This document shows, one piece after another, positions 1 through 4,811 of a DNA stretch of 7,326 bases. The notes below the pieces were generated by a model, which was given only the letters and a program-made list of their open reading frames with translations, was not told the DNA's origin and ran no database searches. Numbering within the stretch: the first letter of the stretch is position 1; each line of letters starts with the position of its first letter. The position numbers were made by a program, and so were the translations under genes. This DNA comes from Streptosporangiaceae bacterium (GTDB lineage Bacteria; Actinomycetota; Actinomycetes; Streptosporangiales; Streptosporangiaceae), in assembly GCA_030045215.1 (NCBI GenBank), contig JASIBJ010000008.1, positions 1 to 7,326 of the forward strand, given 5' to 3'.

Positions 1-184
1 CGGGCCGCCGCCGCGAGCGAGTTCCCGGTATGACGAAGATCATGAAAGTGCAGACCCGGAACACCGATCGCAGAGACGACCTCATACCACCTCACCGCAC
101 GACGGAAGCTGCTACGCCGCAGCGCCCCGCCGCGTGAGCCAGTAAAGATCAGCGAGTCAGTGTCCTGGCCCACGCAGCCATCAA

Positions 185-206
185 GGCGGCGCCCACAGGC
201 GCCGCC
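185..206. terminator. Strong GC hairpin, possible intrinsic-type terminator
   Basis: GGCGGCGCC and GGCGCCGCC form a perfect 9-bp stem around the loop CACA. There is no T-run on either side, which is common for terminator-like hairpins in GC-rich actinobacteria. It lies about 50 bases after the stop at 134-136 of a frame open from the left edge, so it could end an upstream transcript. That is inference. It could equally be a chance GC palindrome. Confidence 0.4.
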
Positions 207-437
207 CGGTGCCGCCCGCGCCGCGCTCTGGCTTGGGGCCCCGCACGCGCGGGCGCGCCAAGACGACTAGCTGCCCAGCTCAGGTGGGCCCATTCCCCGC
301 TTCCCGATTGCCCGGCGTCGGCCAGAACCCGTCGAGGGCGCGATGCGTCGCCTACGGCGATGGCCCGATGGGCCACCCTCGACTGAACCCGGCCGAGAGT
401 CGCCGGGTGGGGCAGCTGGGCGGGGACAGAGCCAGAC

Positions 438-467
438 TGGTAAGAGAACTGGTAGCAGACGTAGCCT
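438..467 (+). promoter_or_regulatory. Possible leaderless promoter of the membrane protein gene
   Basis: A TAGCCT hexamer (462-467) fits the actinobacterial -10 pattern TANNNT and ends 6 bases before the GTG start at 474, so transcription would begin at or next to the start codon. A poor -35 candidate, TGGTAA (438-443), sits 18 bases upstream. No Shine-Dalgarno sequence precedes the GTG, which suits a leaderless transcript. The motif is short and could be chance. Confidence 0.25.
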
Positions 468-473
468 TGCCAC

Positions 474-995
474 GTGGTCCGAAGGTTGCGGTCCTGGCCA
501 AGAGCGCTACGGCTCGTCAGCATCCAACAGACTCTTTCGGCCGTATGGGTCTGCATAGGAGCAGCAGGCGCCGCTTACTTGTTTTTCCTGTCAGCACAGC
601 CAGTGACCGGCCCCGACGAGTACGGCGCCCCACCGGAGTGGATAGGCGGGCCGTGGCCTGGGGTGATCTTCCTGACCGGATCTCTGGCCCTGCTGCTGTG
701 GATTGGGCTGACGATCCCGCTGTTGCTGATCGGCTTGCATGCGCTCCGCTGGTTCGCACGAGGCCAACGGCTGCGATCGGTCGCGTGGGTGACGGCCTGG
801 ACGACAGGCCTCATGCTGATGACACTGGTTTTCCAGGCCCAGAATGTTCCGCCCATACCGTACACCGGTCCGGCGATCTTGAGCTGGAGCGAGCTACCCG
901 TCTGCGCGGGGTTCCTGCTGCTGGGCGGCGTCATGGTACGGCTACTTGCGTGCACTCGCTTGGCGACGAGAGGAACAACCGGCGCCCGTGGGTGA
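474..995 (+). CDS. Small four-helix membrane protein, unknown function
   Basis: A 173-residue protein I do not recognise as a named family. Four hydrophobic stretches look like membrane helices, at about residues 15-41, 63-91, 102-122 and 140-162. The N-terminus is short and basic (RR, R, R before the first helix). A Pro/Gly-rich loop with acidic residues at 43-62 lies between helices 1 and 2, and a short Arg-rich tail follows helix 4. Positive charges at the N-terminus, between helices 2 and 3, and at the C-terminus suggest both ends are cytoplasmic. The GTG at 474 is the first usable start, because an in-frame TAG lies at 462-464. There is no Shine-Dalgarno motif. Codon use is less strictly GC-ending than in the decarboxylase, with several CTA, AGA, ATA and TTG codons, as in accessory genes. 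A role cannot be given. Competing frames across this stretch (209-1042 plus, 575-1072 minus) are Arg-rich and look like shadows. Confidence 0.6.
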   Translation: MVRRLRSWPRALRLVSIQQTLSAVWVCIGAAGAAYLFFLSAQPVTGPDEYGAPPEWIGGPWPGVIFLTGSLALLLWIGLTIPLLLIGLHALRWFARGQRLRSVAWVTAWTTGLMLMTLVFQAQNVPPIPYTGPAILSWSELPVCAGFLLLGGVMVRLLACTRLATRGTTGARG

Positions 996-1309
996 CAGCA
1001 ATGGTGACGGTCAAGATCGCCGTGCAATTGGCGTGCCATTAACAGCGGGCGGCGCCGGTACGCCACGGTCACCAGCGGTGTGTCGTCAACCCAGGTGGAC
1101 AGCTCGCCGCCAGGTCAAGACGGCGACTTTCGAGCACGCGCTCGTTCCTTACAAGCGAGGGGTCACTGGTTCGCACCCAGTTGCGCCCACCAGGGAAAAC
1201 GCGCTGATGCACGTGTCCCATCTGACCGCGGGCGCCGGTCCGCTTGGCGCCTCGGATTCAGCGAGGATCTCGCCACCACTTGGCTTCCCGGCCGAACGAC
1301 GCCTGCCGG
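996..1309. other. Intergenic region with a tRNA fragment
   Basis: No convincing protein frame on either strand; the open frames give Arg/Ala/Pro-rich text. The stretch lies between the 3' ends of two genes that converge on it. Its main content is the tRNA-like 3' fragment at 1141-1192. A short hairpin (CCTCG 1250-1254, CGAGG 1262-1266, 7-base loop) lies 44 bases beyond the stop codon of the leftward repeat-protein gene. It could be a weak terminator for that gene, but five base pairs is too little to call. Confidence 0.5.
1141..1192 (+). pseudogene. tRNA-Val(UAC)-like 3' fragment
   Basis: Read on the plus strand, this stretch has most parts of a tRNA 3' half in order. An anticodon-loop-like CTTACAA (anticodon TAC, U33 and A37 in place) is at 1148-1154. 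The 3' anticodon strand GCGAG (1155-1159) pairs with CTCGT (1141-1145). Then come a 5-base variable loop, a 5-bp T-stem ACTGG/CCAGT (1165-1169/1177-1181) around TTCGCAC, an acceptor strand TGCGCCC, discriminator A and encoded CCA (1190-1192). Three things show it is not an intact gene. No GGGCGCA acceptor partner or normal D-arm lies upstream. Two extra bases (TC, 1146-1147) sit between the 5' anticodon strand and the loop. T-loop position 58, nearly always A, is C. It is best read as a decayed remnant, possibly the attachment-site half left by a tRNA-integrating element. A chance match is unlikely given CCA, T-arm and anticodon arm at the right spacing. Confidence 0.6.
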
Positions 1310-2887
1310 TCATCTGCTCTGGCTGACCAGGAAGGCCCGCCGGCCGCCCTTAGGGCCCTCGTAGTAGCCGCCGGCGACGCAGAGGTCGATTCCGGGCGGG
1401 CACGCCACCGCGCTGACCTGCGCCGGCCCCAGGCTGAAGCCGCCGTACTCGGCTGGTACGCCTCCCGGTGTTACTCCCTTGCCCCAAATCCCCCGCTGCT
1501 CGGTAGCCACGAACGCGCTGGAGAGGCCGCTGAGGCCGCCGGCAGCGCAGTAGCCGGCCGATGAGCACGACACCGAATCAACCGTGGCGGTCCAGCAGTC
1601 GCAGTTGTTCCCGCCCACGCCGCTGAGCTCCAGCATTTTGCCCCAGGTGCCGTTCGTCTCGGTGACGACGCTCGGGTAGCTGCTGTTGGTGTTGAACTCC
1701 CCGCCTAGTACGCAGTCACCGGCCTGCACGCACGTCAGCGAGTTGAGAAAGTTGAGCCCGGTGCCCAGGGCGCTCTTCCAGGTGCCGTGTTGTTCGCTGA
1801 CGGTGAATACCTGCGGGCAGGTGGGATCCGCGGGATCGCAATAGACCGGCGGATCGGGCCCGACGGGTTGGGGCAGGTAGCCGCCGGCGGCGGCGCAGTT
1901 GCCTGCTGACGGGCAGGACAGCAGGCTGAGATTGGCGTTCCAGCCCAGGTTGATGGCCATGATGCCGGGCACCTGCTCGGCAGTACCCCACCTGCCGCCG
2001 GTCTCGGTCACCACGAAAACCGAATACCCCGTCGAGGATGCGTAGTACGGCGGGGTGCTGACGGGGGCGGTGGTGGTGAAGACGTAGCTGCCGCCGGCGG
2101 CGCAGTTGCCCGCCGACGTGCATGACAGGGCAGTGACAGCGTCGGTCCCGCCCGGCACGGCCAGCGCCGACAGGCCGGGCACCTCCACTGCCGGGTGCCA
2201 GCGGCCGTGCGTTTCGGTCATCACCCACGCGCCGTCGCTGTTGCTGAGGTTGTCAAATGACCCGCCCGCCGCGCACAAGCCCCCCGGCGCGCACCACACC
2301 GTGCTGATCGCGGCTTCGTTCAGCGCCGCGTCGGGAACCGGCGCCGCCTTCGCCCACCGGCCGCTGCGCTCGCCCGCGGTGAACCACTGCTGATTCCCGG
2401 CCTTGCCGGTGTAGGTCCCCACGGCCGCGCACGCGCCGGTCCGCGCGCACGACATGTTGCTAACCTGGGCGTTCCCGCCCTTGTTCAGCGCCGCGGTGCC
2501 CGGCACCTCGATCGCCGCGCCCCACCGGCCCTTGTGTTCCAGCGCCACGAACGCCTGCACATGGCCATGCACGTCGGCATAGGACCCACCCGCCGCGCAG
2601 TCACCCGCCGCCCAGCACGACAGCGCGCTGACGCTGGCCTCGTAACCCTTGTTCAGCGCGCCCAGCCCTGGCACCGGCTCGGCCCGGCCCCAGTGGATCC
2701 CCACGGCCGCCGCGGCGCTCCCGCCGGGCGCGGCCTGCCCAGCTGCGGCAGCCCATGACACGCCCGCTCCCGCCAGCGGCACGCACAATCCCGCCGCCAG
2801 CGCTACCAGCAGCGCCGCCATAGCGCTCCGCCTCGTCGGCGCCGCCATCCTGAGCGGGCTGCGATCAGCGCTCAGCACGCCCATCAT
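1310..2887 (-). CDS. Exported protein with eight Cys-pair repeats
   Basis: A 525-residue protein, likely secreted or displayed on the surface; its function is unknown. The ATG at 2887 is chosen because GGTGAGGG (2893-2900) lies 5 bases upstream. The frame stays open to 3049, but that would overlap the neighbouring gene's end and add residues unlike a signal peptide. After about 22 residues with basic patches, a hydrophobic segment (about 22-45) ends near SWA-AAA, a plausible signal peptidase site. A TRRS pair before it only weakly resembles a twin-arginine motif. From about residue 66 the chain consists of repeats: a Cys pair in a pattern like LSC-x5-C-AAGG-Y, then a strand ending E-x2-G-x-W, then a VPG-x-ALN linker. 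Eight Cys pairs start at residues 91, 147, 199, 256, 325, 386, 441 and 496; the last has six residues between its Cys rather than five. Such repeat proteins are common in actinobacteria as hypothetical proteins. A beta-propeller with disulfide-closed blades is my inference. The gene has its own likely promoter. Confidence 0.8.
   Translation of the reverse strand: MMGVLSADRSPLRMAAPTRRSAMAALLVALAAGLCVPLAGAGVSWAAAAGQAAPGGSAAAAVGIHWGRAEPVPGLGALNKGYEASVSALSCWAAGDCAAGGSYADVHGHVQAFVALEHKGRWGAAIEVPGTAALNKGGNAQVSNMSCARTGACAAVGTYTGKAGNQQWFTAGERSGRWAKAAPVPDAALNEAAISTVWCAPGGLCAAGGSFDNLSNSDGAWVMTETHGRWHPAVEVPGLSALAVPGGTDAVTALSCTSAGNCAAGGSYVFTTTAPVSTPPYYASSTGYSVFVVTETGGRWGTAEQVPGIMAINLGWNANLSLLSCPSAGNCAAAGGYLPQPVGPDPPVYCDPADPTCPQVFTVSEQHGTWKSALGTGLNFLNSLTCVQAGDCVLGGEFNTNSSYPSVVTETNGTWGKMLELSGVGGNNCDCWTATVDSVSCSSAGYCAAGGLSGLSSAFVATEQRGIWGKGVTPGGVPAEYGGFSLGPAQVSAVACPPGIDLCVAGGYYEGPKGGRRAFLVSQSR
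1313..2692 (-). repeat. Array of eight degenerate Cys-pair coding repeats
   Basis: Eight units of about 45-70 codons fill the gene's body. Each carries C-x5-C (x6 in the last), most followed by A-x-G-G. Most then have an aromatic/Val strand, a [ST]E or E residue and a G-x-W. Unit length varies through insertions between the Cys pair and the Trp. The longest are units 4 and 5, and unit 5 has an extra Cys pair at residues 350 and 357. Some identity survives in the DNA: CGGCGCAGTTGCC occurs at 1891-1903 and 2098-2110. The units are diverged overall, so the array looks old rather than freshly expanded. Confidence 0.75.
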
Positions 2888-2892
2888 TACGA

Positions 2893-2900
2893 CCCTCACC
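2893..2900 (-). promoter_or_regulatory. Ribosome binding site deciding the repeat-protein start
   Basis: GGTGAGGG on the minus strand is 5 bases before the ATG at 2887 and 8 bases before the adjacent in-frame ATG at 2884. It is the best Shine-Dalgarno match upstream of any candidate start in this frame and decides between 2887, 2848 and 3049. Confidence 0.65.
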
Positions 2901-2929
2901 GCCGCTACCGACCAGCCAGTTCCGCACCC

Positions 2930-2958
2930 ATGCTGCGCAGCCGGAGTCGTCAGGTCAA
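2930..2958 (-). promoter_or_regulatory. Likely promoter of the repeat-protein gene
   Basis: On the minus strand TTGACC (2958-2953) matches five of six bases of the -35 consensus. After a 17-base spacer, CAGCAT (2935-2930) matches three of six of the -10 consensus, including the final AT. Transcription would start near 2923 and give a leader of about 36 bases that contains the ribosome binding site. The site lies in the 139-bp gap after the DinB gene, so the repeat protein may be transcribed on its own. Confidence 0.35.
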
Positions 2959-3026
2959 GGGGAGCCCTTCCCATCCCATCGGGCACCGACCAAGCATCAG
3001 CCCAGATGCGTCGGGCCCATCGGCGG

Positions 3027-3521
3027 CTAGCGCCCGGTCGTGCCGTCAATCTGCTCGCGGAGGATGTCGGCGTGCCCGGCGTGCCGGGCGGTCTCAGAGG
3101 TCATGTGCGCGATTAGCCAGCGCATGGTCATGTGCTTGCCGTCGACCAGCCGGGCGAGGTGAGCCTCCGGGTCCCCGATGGCGCGAATCGCGGCGTCACT
3201 TGCGGCGATCGCGGCCCGGTAGTCGTCGAGCACCTCCGCGGTCGTTCGCCCCCGCGGCACCCTCATCCCCGAGCCAGGGCTGCGCACATGCGCGGCCCCG
3301 GTGAGGTGATACCCGAACCAGTTCCGCTCGGCTTGGGCCAGATGCTGGACCAGGCCGAGCAGGTTAGTGCCGGTGTCGACAAGCACCCGCCGAAGCTGCT
3401 CGTCGTCCAGCCCTTCGGTCTTCTTCAGGACCGACTCCCGGTTGAAGTTCAGGAACGCGAGCGCGGTGTCCAACTCGCCCGAGTCGACCCGAGGCACGGG
3501 CCGCCGCTGCGTCTCAGCCAT
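3027..3521 (-). CDS. DinB superfamily protein (DUF664 type)
   Basis: A 164-residue protein that fits the DUF664 branch of the DinB/YfiT-like superfamily, cytoplasmic four-helix bundles that often bind a divalent metal and include thiol-dependent transferases and hydrolases. Recognisable elements are a first helix with LxFLNxNRESVLKK (21-34), a second with LLGLVQHLAQAERNWF (54-69), a mid-region helix with VLDDYRAAI (97-105), and a last helix with WLIAHM then ETARHAGHADILRE (143-156). Likely metal ligands are His60, His147 and His150. His139 is also well placed. In other actinobacterial DinB relatives mycothiol is the cofactor; whether that holds here is not visible. The length is normal for the family. 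The ATG at 3521 has no Shine-Dalgarno sequence but lies 6 bases after a possible -10 element. The gene follows the methyltransferase in the same direction with a 47-bp gap. Confidence 0.85.
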   Translation of the reverse strand: MAETQRRPVPRVDSGELDTALAFLNFNRESVLKKTEGLDDEQLRRVLVDTGTNLLGLVQHLAQAERNWFGYHLTGAAHVRSPGSGMRVPRGRTTAEVLDDYRAAIAASDAAIRAIGDPEAHLARLVDGKHMTMRWLIAHMTSETARHAGHADILREQIDGTTGR

Positions 3522-3527
3522 CCGATG

Positions 3528-3557
3528 AGTCTAGGAACACCGATCGGCTCGGCCCAA
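3528..3557 (-). promoter_or_regulatory. Possible leaderless promoter of the DinB gene
   Basis: On the minus strand TAGACT (3533-3528) fits the -10 pattern TANNNT and ends 6 bases before the ATG at 3521, placing the transcript start at or beside the start codon. TTGGGC (3557-3552), 18 bases further upstream, is a weak -35. This would let the DinB gene be expressed apart from the methyltransferase gene that ends at 3569. Confidence 0.3.
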
Positions 3558-3568
3558 ATGGATATCGG

Positions 3569-4411
3569 TTAGCCAGTCGTCCGTTCGCCCGCGTGCCCGC
3601 CGGCGTGAACGTCTTCGCAATGAACTTTGATCTCAGCGCCCGATGGCGCCAGCCAGGCCTGCTTCCGGCGGCCGCTGTGATCCGGGGGTGCGTCCCAGAG
3701 CAGCGCGAGGCCGCGCGGGGTGTCGAGGAGCCGGTGGCCGGGAAACAGGACCGCAGAGCTGCGCTCTAGCTCGTCCCGGCTGAAGAACTGGTCGCTGACC
3801 AAGTGGTCCAGCCAGTGGCGGCGCGTCGACAGCCGGTAGATCTCCCACGCGGTCGCCGGCTCGTGCTTGGACAGGTTCACGGAGAGCCTCAGGATCGCGA
3901 GGGCGTGCAGGCGGGGCCGCAGCGGGACTATTCGCTGGAGCAGTTGCCGCGGCCATGCAGTCGGCGCGGCGTGGTAGACGTCGACCAAGATCATGCGGCC
4001 GCCCGGCGCGACCAGCGTTCTGATGTGGCTGAGCGCACGCCCCAGGCTCGGGACGTGGTGCAGCGTGAGCGTGCTGGTGACAAGGTCGTAGCGGCCGGCG
4101 CCATCGACGCCGTGCAGGTCAGCCTGGCGGTAGGTGATGTTGGGCCGCGGCCGGCGCGATTGCGCTAGCTTGATCATCGATGCCGACACGTCGATGGCAT
4201 CCACCTGCTCGAACCTCTCGGCGAGGAGCACCGCGTGTCGCCCGGTTCCGCAGCCAAGGTCGAGGGCCCGGCGGCCGGTTGCCGGCAGCATCTGCTCGAG
4301 CCATATGCCGAGTCGGTGTTCCCTGTCGTTCAGCTCGCCGAGCCGGTCGTAGTCCGCCGCGACCCGGTCGAACGACTGCGCTTGCGCACGGCCAGGCTCA
4401 CTCAGCCTCAT
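3569..4411 (-). CDS. Class I SAM-dependent methyltransferase
   Basis: A 280-residue cytoplasmic enzyme expected to move a methyl group from S-adenosylmethionine to an unknown small molecule. The Rossmann-type fold is clear: motif I LDLGCGTG (residues 50-57), an acidic strand end VDAIDVSASM with Asp74 (70-79) for the ribose, an ADLHG motif II (97-101), DLVTSTLTLHHV (109-120) in the motif IV area, and APGGRMILVDVY (135-146). The first 30 residues carry AQSFDRVAADYDRL, typical of the Methyltransf_11/25 and UbiE-like group. The C-terminal part (about 165-245) has a helical segment with HEPATAWEIYRLS and FFSRDELERS, probably a substrate cover. The last 35 residues are polar and look disordered. 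The frame is open to 4867, but upstream residues are low-quality and the ATG at 4411 sits just before the conserved region. No Shine-Dalgarno sequence is seen. A TACGAT -10-like motif ends 8 bases before the ATG. The substrate cannot be told from sequence or neighbours. Confidence 0.88.
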   Translation of the reverse strand: MRLSEPGRAQAQSFDRVAADYDRLGELNDREHRLGIWLEQMLPATGRRALDLGCGTGRHAVLLAERFEQVDAIDVSASMIKLAQSRRPRPNITYRQADLHGVDGAGRYDLVTSTLTLHHVPSLGRALSHIRTLVAPGGRMILVDVYHAAPTAWPRQLLQRIVPLRPRLHALAILRLSVNLSKHEPATAWEIYRLSTRRHWLDHLVSDQFFSRDELERSSAVLFPGHRLLDTPRGLALLWDAPPDHSGRRKQAWLAPSGAEIKVHCEDVHAGGHAGERTTG

Positions 4412-4587
4412 GCGTTGGCATCGTAACGGGGGCTCTTCCGACACTCGGGCCGTCCGGACGCGCGGTGGCCAGCCGGGACGATCGTCAGAGCGGCGATGCC
4501 GGCCGCAGCAACGCTGCGAGTTAACGGCCTGATCAGCGTCCTGTCCTGCCATAGTTTGTGTAGGTAAAGAACGTTCCTTACGGCCAT
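4408..4587 (-). CDS. Doubtful 59-residue upstream ORF overlapping the methyltransferase start
   Basis: An ATG at 4587 opens a 59-codon frame whose TGA overlaps the methyltransferase ATG as ATGA, the usual arrangement of translationally coupled genes. The peptide has a basic N-terminal half, a short Ala/Ile/Val stretch (SVAAAGIAALTIVP, about residues 25-38) too short and mild for a sure membrane helix, and an Arg/Pro-rich tail. I recognise no family. No good Shine-Dalgarno sequence precedes it, and its first codons run through the palindrome at 4564-4581. The overlap may be chance, so this is a low-confidence call. Confidence 0.18.
   Translation of the reverse strand: MAVRNVLYLHKLWQDRTLIRPLTRSVAAAGIAALTIVPAGHRASGRPECRKSPRYDANA
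4420..4425 (-). promoter_or_regulatory. Possible -10 element of the methyltransferase gene
   Basis: TACGAT on the minus strand fits TANNNT and ends 8 bases before the ATG at 4411, which would give a transcript with almost no leader. No convincing -35 hexamer lies 16-18 bases upstream, so the call rests on the -10 and on the missing Shine-Dalgarno sequence. Confidence 0.22.
4564..4581. promoter_or_regulatory. 18-bp near-perfect palindrome, candidate operator
   Basis: GTAAAGAACGTTCCTTAC is symmetrical in 8 of 9 base pairs, with the fully palindromic core GAACGTTC; only A4568/C4577 breaks it. It lies in the A/T-rich middle of the divergent region, 8 bases before a plus-strand TTGACC. A dimeric repressor or activator of the TetR, MarR or GntR kind often binds such a site, but no regulator gene is in the window to name. 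It is not a LexA box, which needs four bases between GAAC and GTTC. Confidence 0.45.
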
Positions 4588-4800
4588 TTTGACCACAGTT
4601 TGCGCTCGCCTTCTGGCATCCGCATGCTCTGCAGGTCCGCGCTCGCCTGCGGAGGGCTGGGGCAACTCCCGTTTGCGCCCGTGAAGGCGCGGGAACTCGG
4701 TCAAGTGGCTGCCGCTGACCGCCGACCTGCGGCTCAGGAGGCAGCGCGGGGGCAATGATTTCACGCGCCAGGTGCTCCGGAACGGAGCTGCCTGGTCTCG

Positions 4801-4807
4801 GGGGAGG
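4801..4807 (+). promoter_or_regulatory. Ribosome binding site deciding the decarboxylase start
   Basis: GGGGAGG ends 4 bases before the ATG at 4812. It is stronger and closer than what precedes the other in-frame starts at 4755 (GGAGG 13 bases away) and 4881 (no clear match), so it decides the start. Confidence 0.65.
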
Positions 4808-4811
4808 CAGC

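Larger units (their letters stand above)
1..473. other. Region without a supportable gene
   Basis: No reading frame here looks like a convincing protein. The long frames crossing it on both strands translate to Arg/Pro/Gly-rich text typical of GC-rich shadows. Two plus-strand frames are open from the left edge and stop at 31-33 and at 134-136. Either could be the last residues of a gene ending just inside the window, but the stretches are too short to judge. The only clear structure is the hairpin at 185-206. The last 40 bases may hold the promoter of the membrane protein gene that starts at 474. Confidence 0.5.
4412..4811. other. Divergent intergenic region between methyltransferase and decarboxylase
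   Basis: The 400 bases between the two divergent starts hold no convincing gene. The centre (about 4550-4600) is clearly richer in A/T than its surroundings, as expected for a promoter area, and contains the 18-bp palindrome. A TTGACC (-35-like) lies at 4589-4594 on the plus strand just beyond it, but no good -10 follows at 16-19 bases. Closer to the decarboxylase, GCGCC (4675-4679) and GGCGC (4686-4690) can form a short leader hairpin. The decamer GCGCTCGCCT occurs twice, at 4602-4611 and 4639-4648. Regulation of the decarboxylase most likely acts here. Confidence 0.5.

Noticed and set aside
209..1042. A 277-codon plus-strand ORF, longer than the membrane protein frame it overlaps
   Set aside because: Its translation is Arg/Pro/Ala-rich without domains. 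The overlapping 474-995 frame has four clean hydrophobic helices and is the more natural gene.
1060..1192. A complete tRNA gene
   Set aside because: No GGGCGCA acceptor partner and no D-arm of normal size lie upstream of 1141, the region between the 5' anticodon strand and the anticodon loop has two extra bases, and T-loop position 58 is C. Only a 3' fragment is supported.
2888..3049. N-terminal extension of the repeat protein to a start at 3049
   Set aside because: It would overlap the DinB gene's end, the extra residues do not resemble a signal peptide, and a good ribosome binding site sits at 2893-2900 for the start at 2887.
58..3546. Direct repeat GGAACACCGATCG at 58-70 and 3534-3546
   Set aside because: A 13-base match is expected about once by chance in a GC-rich window of this size, and nothing else is shared around it.
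4564..4581. LexA/SOS box
   Set aside because: Actinobacterial LexA sites have GAAC and GTTC separated by four bases; here the two are adjacent.
4602..4648. Decamer direct repeat GCGCTCGCCT at 4602-4611 and 4639-4648 as a binding-site pair
   Set aside because: It is short, GC-rich and coding-like, with no symmetry or matching flanks, so chance is the simpler reading.
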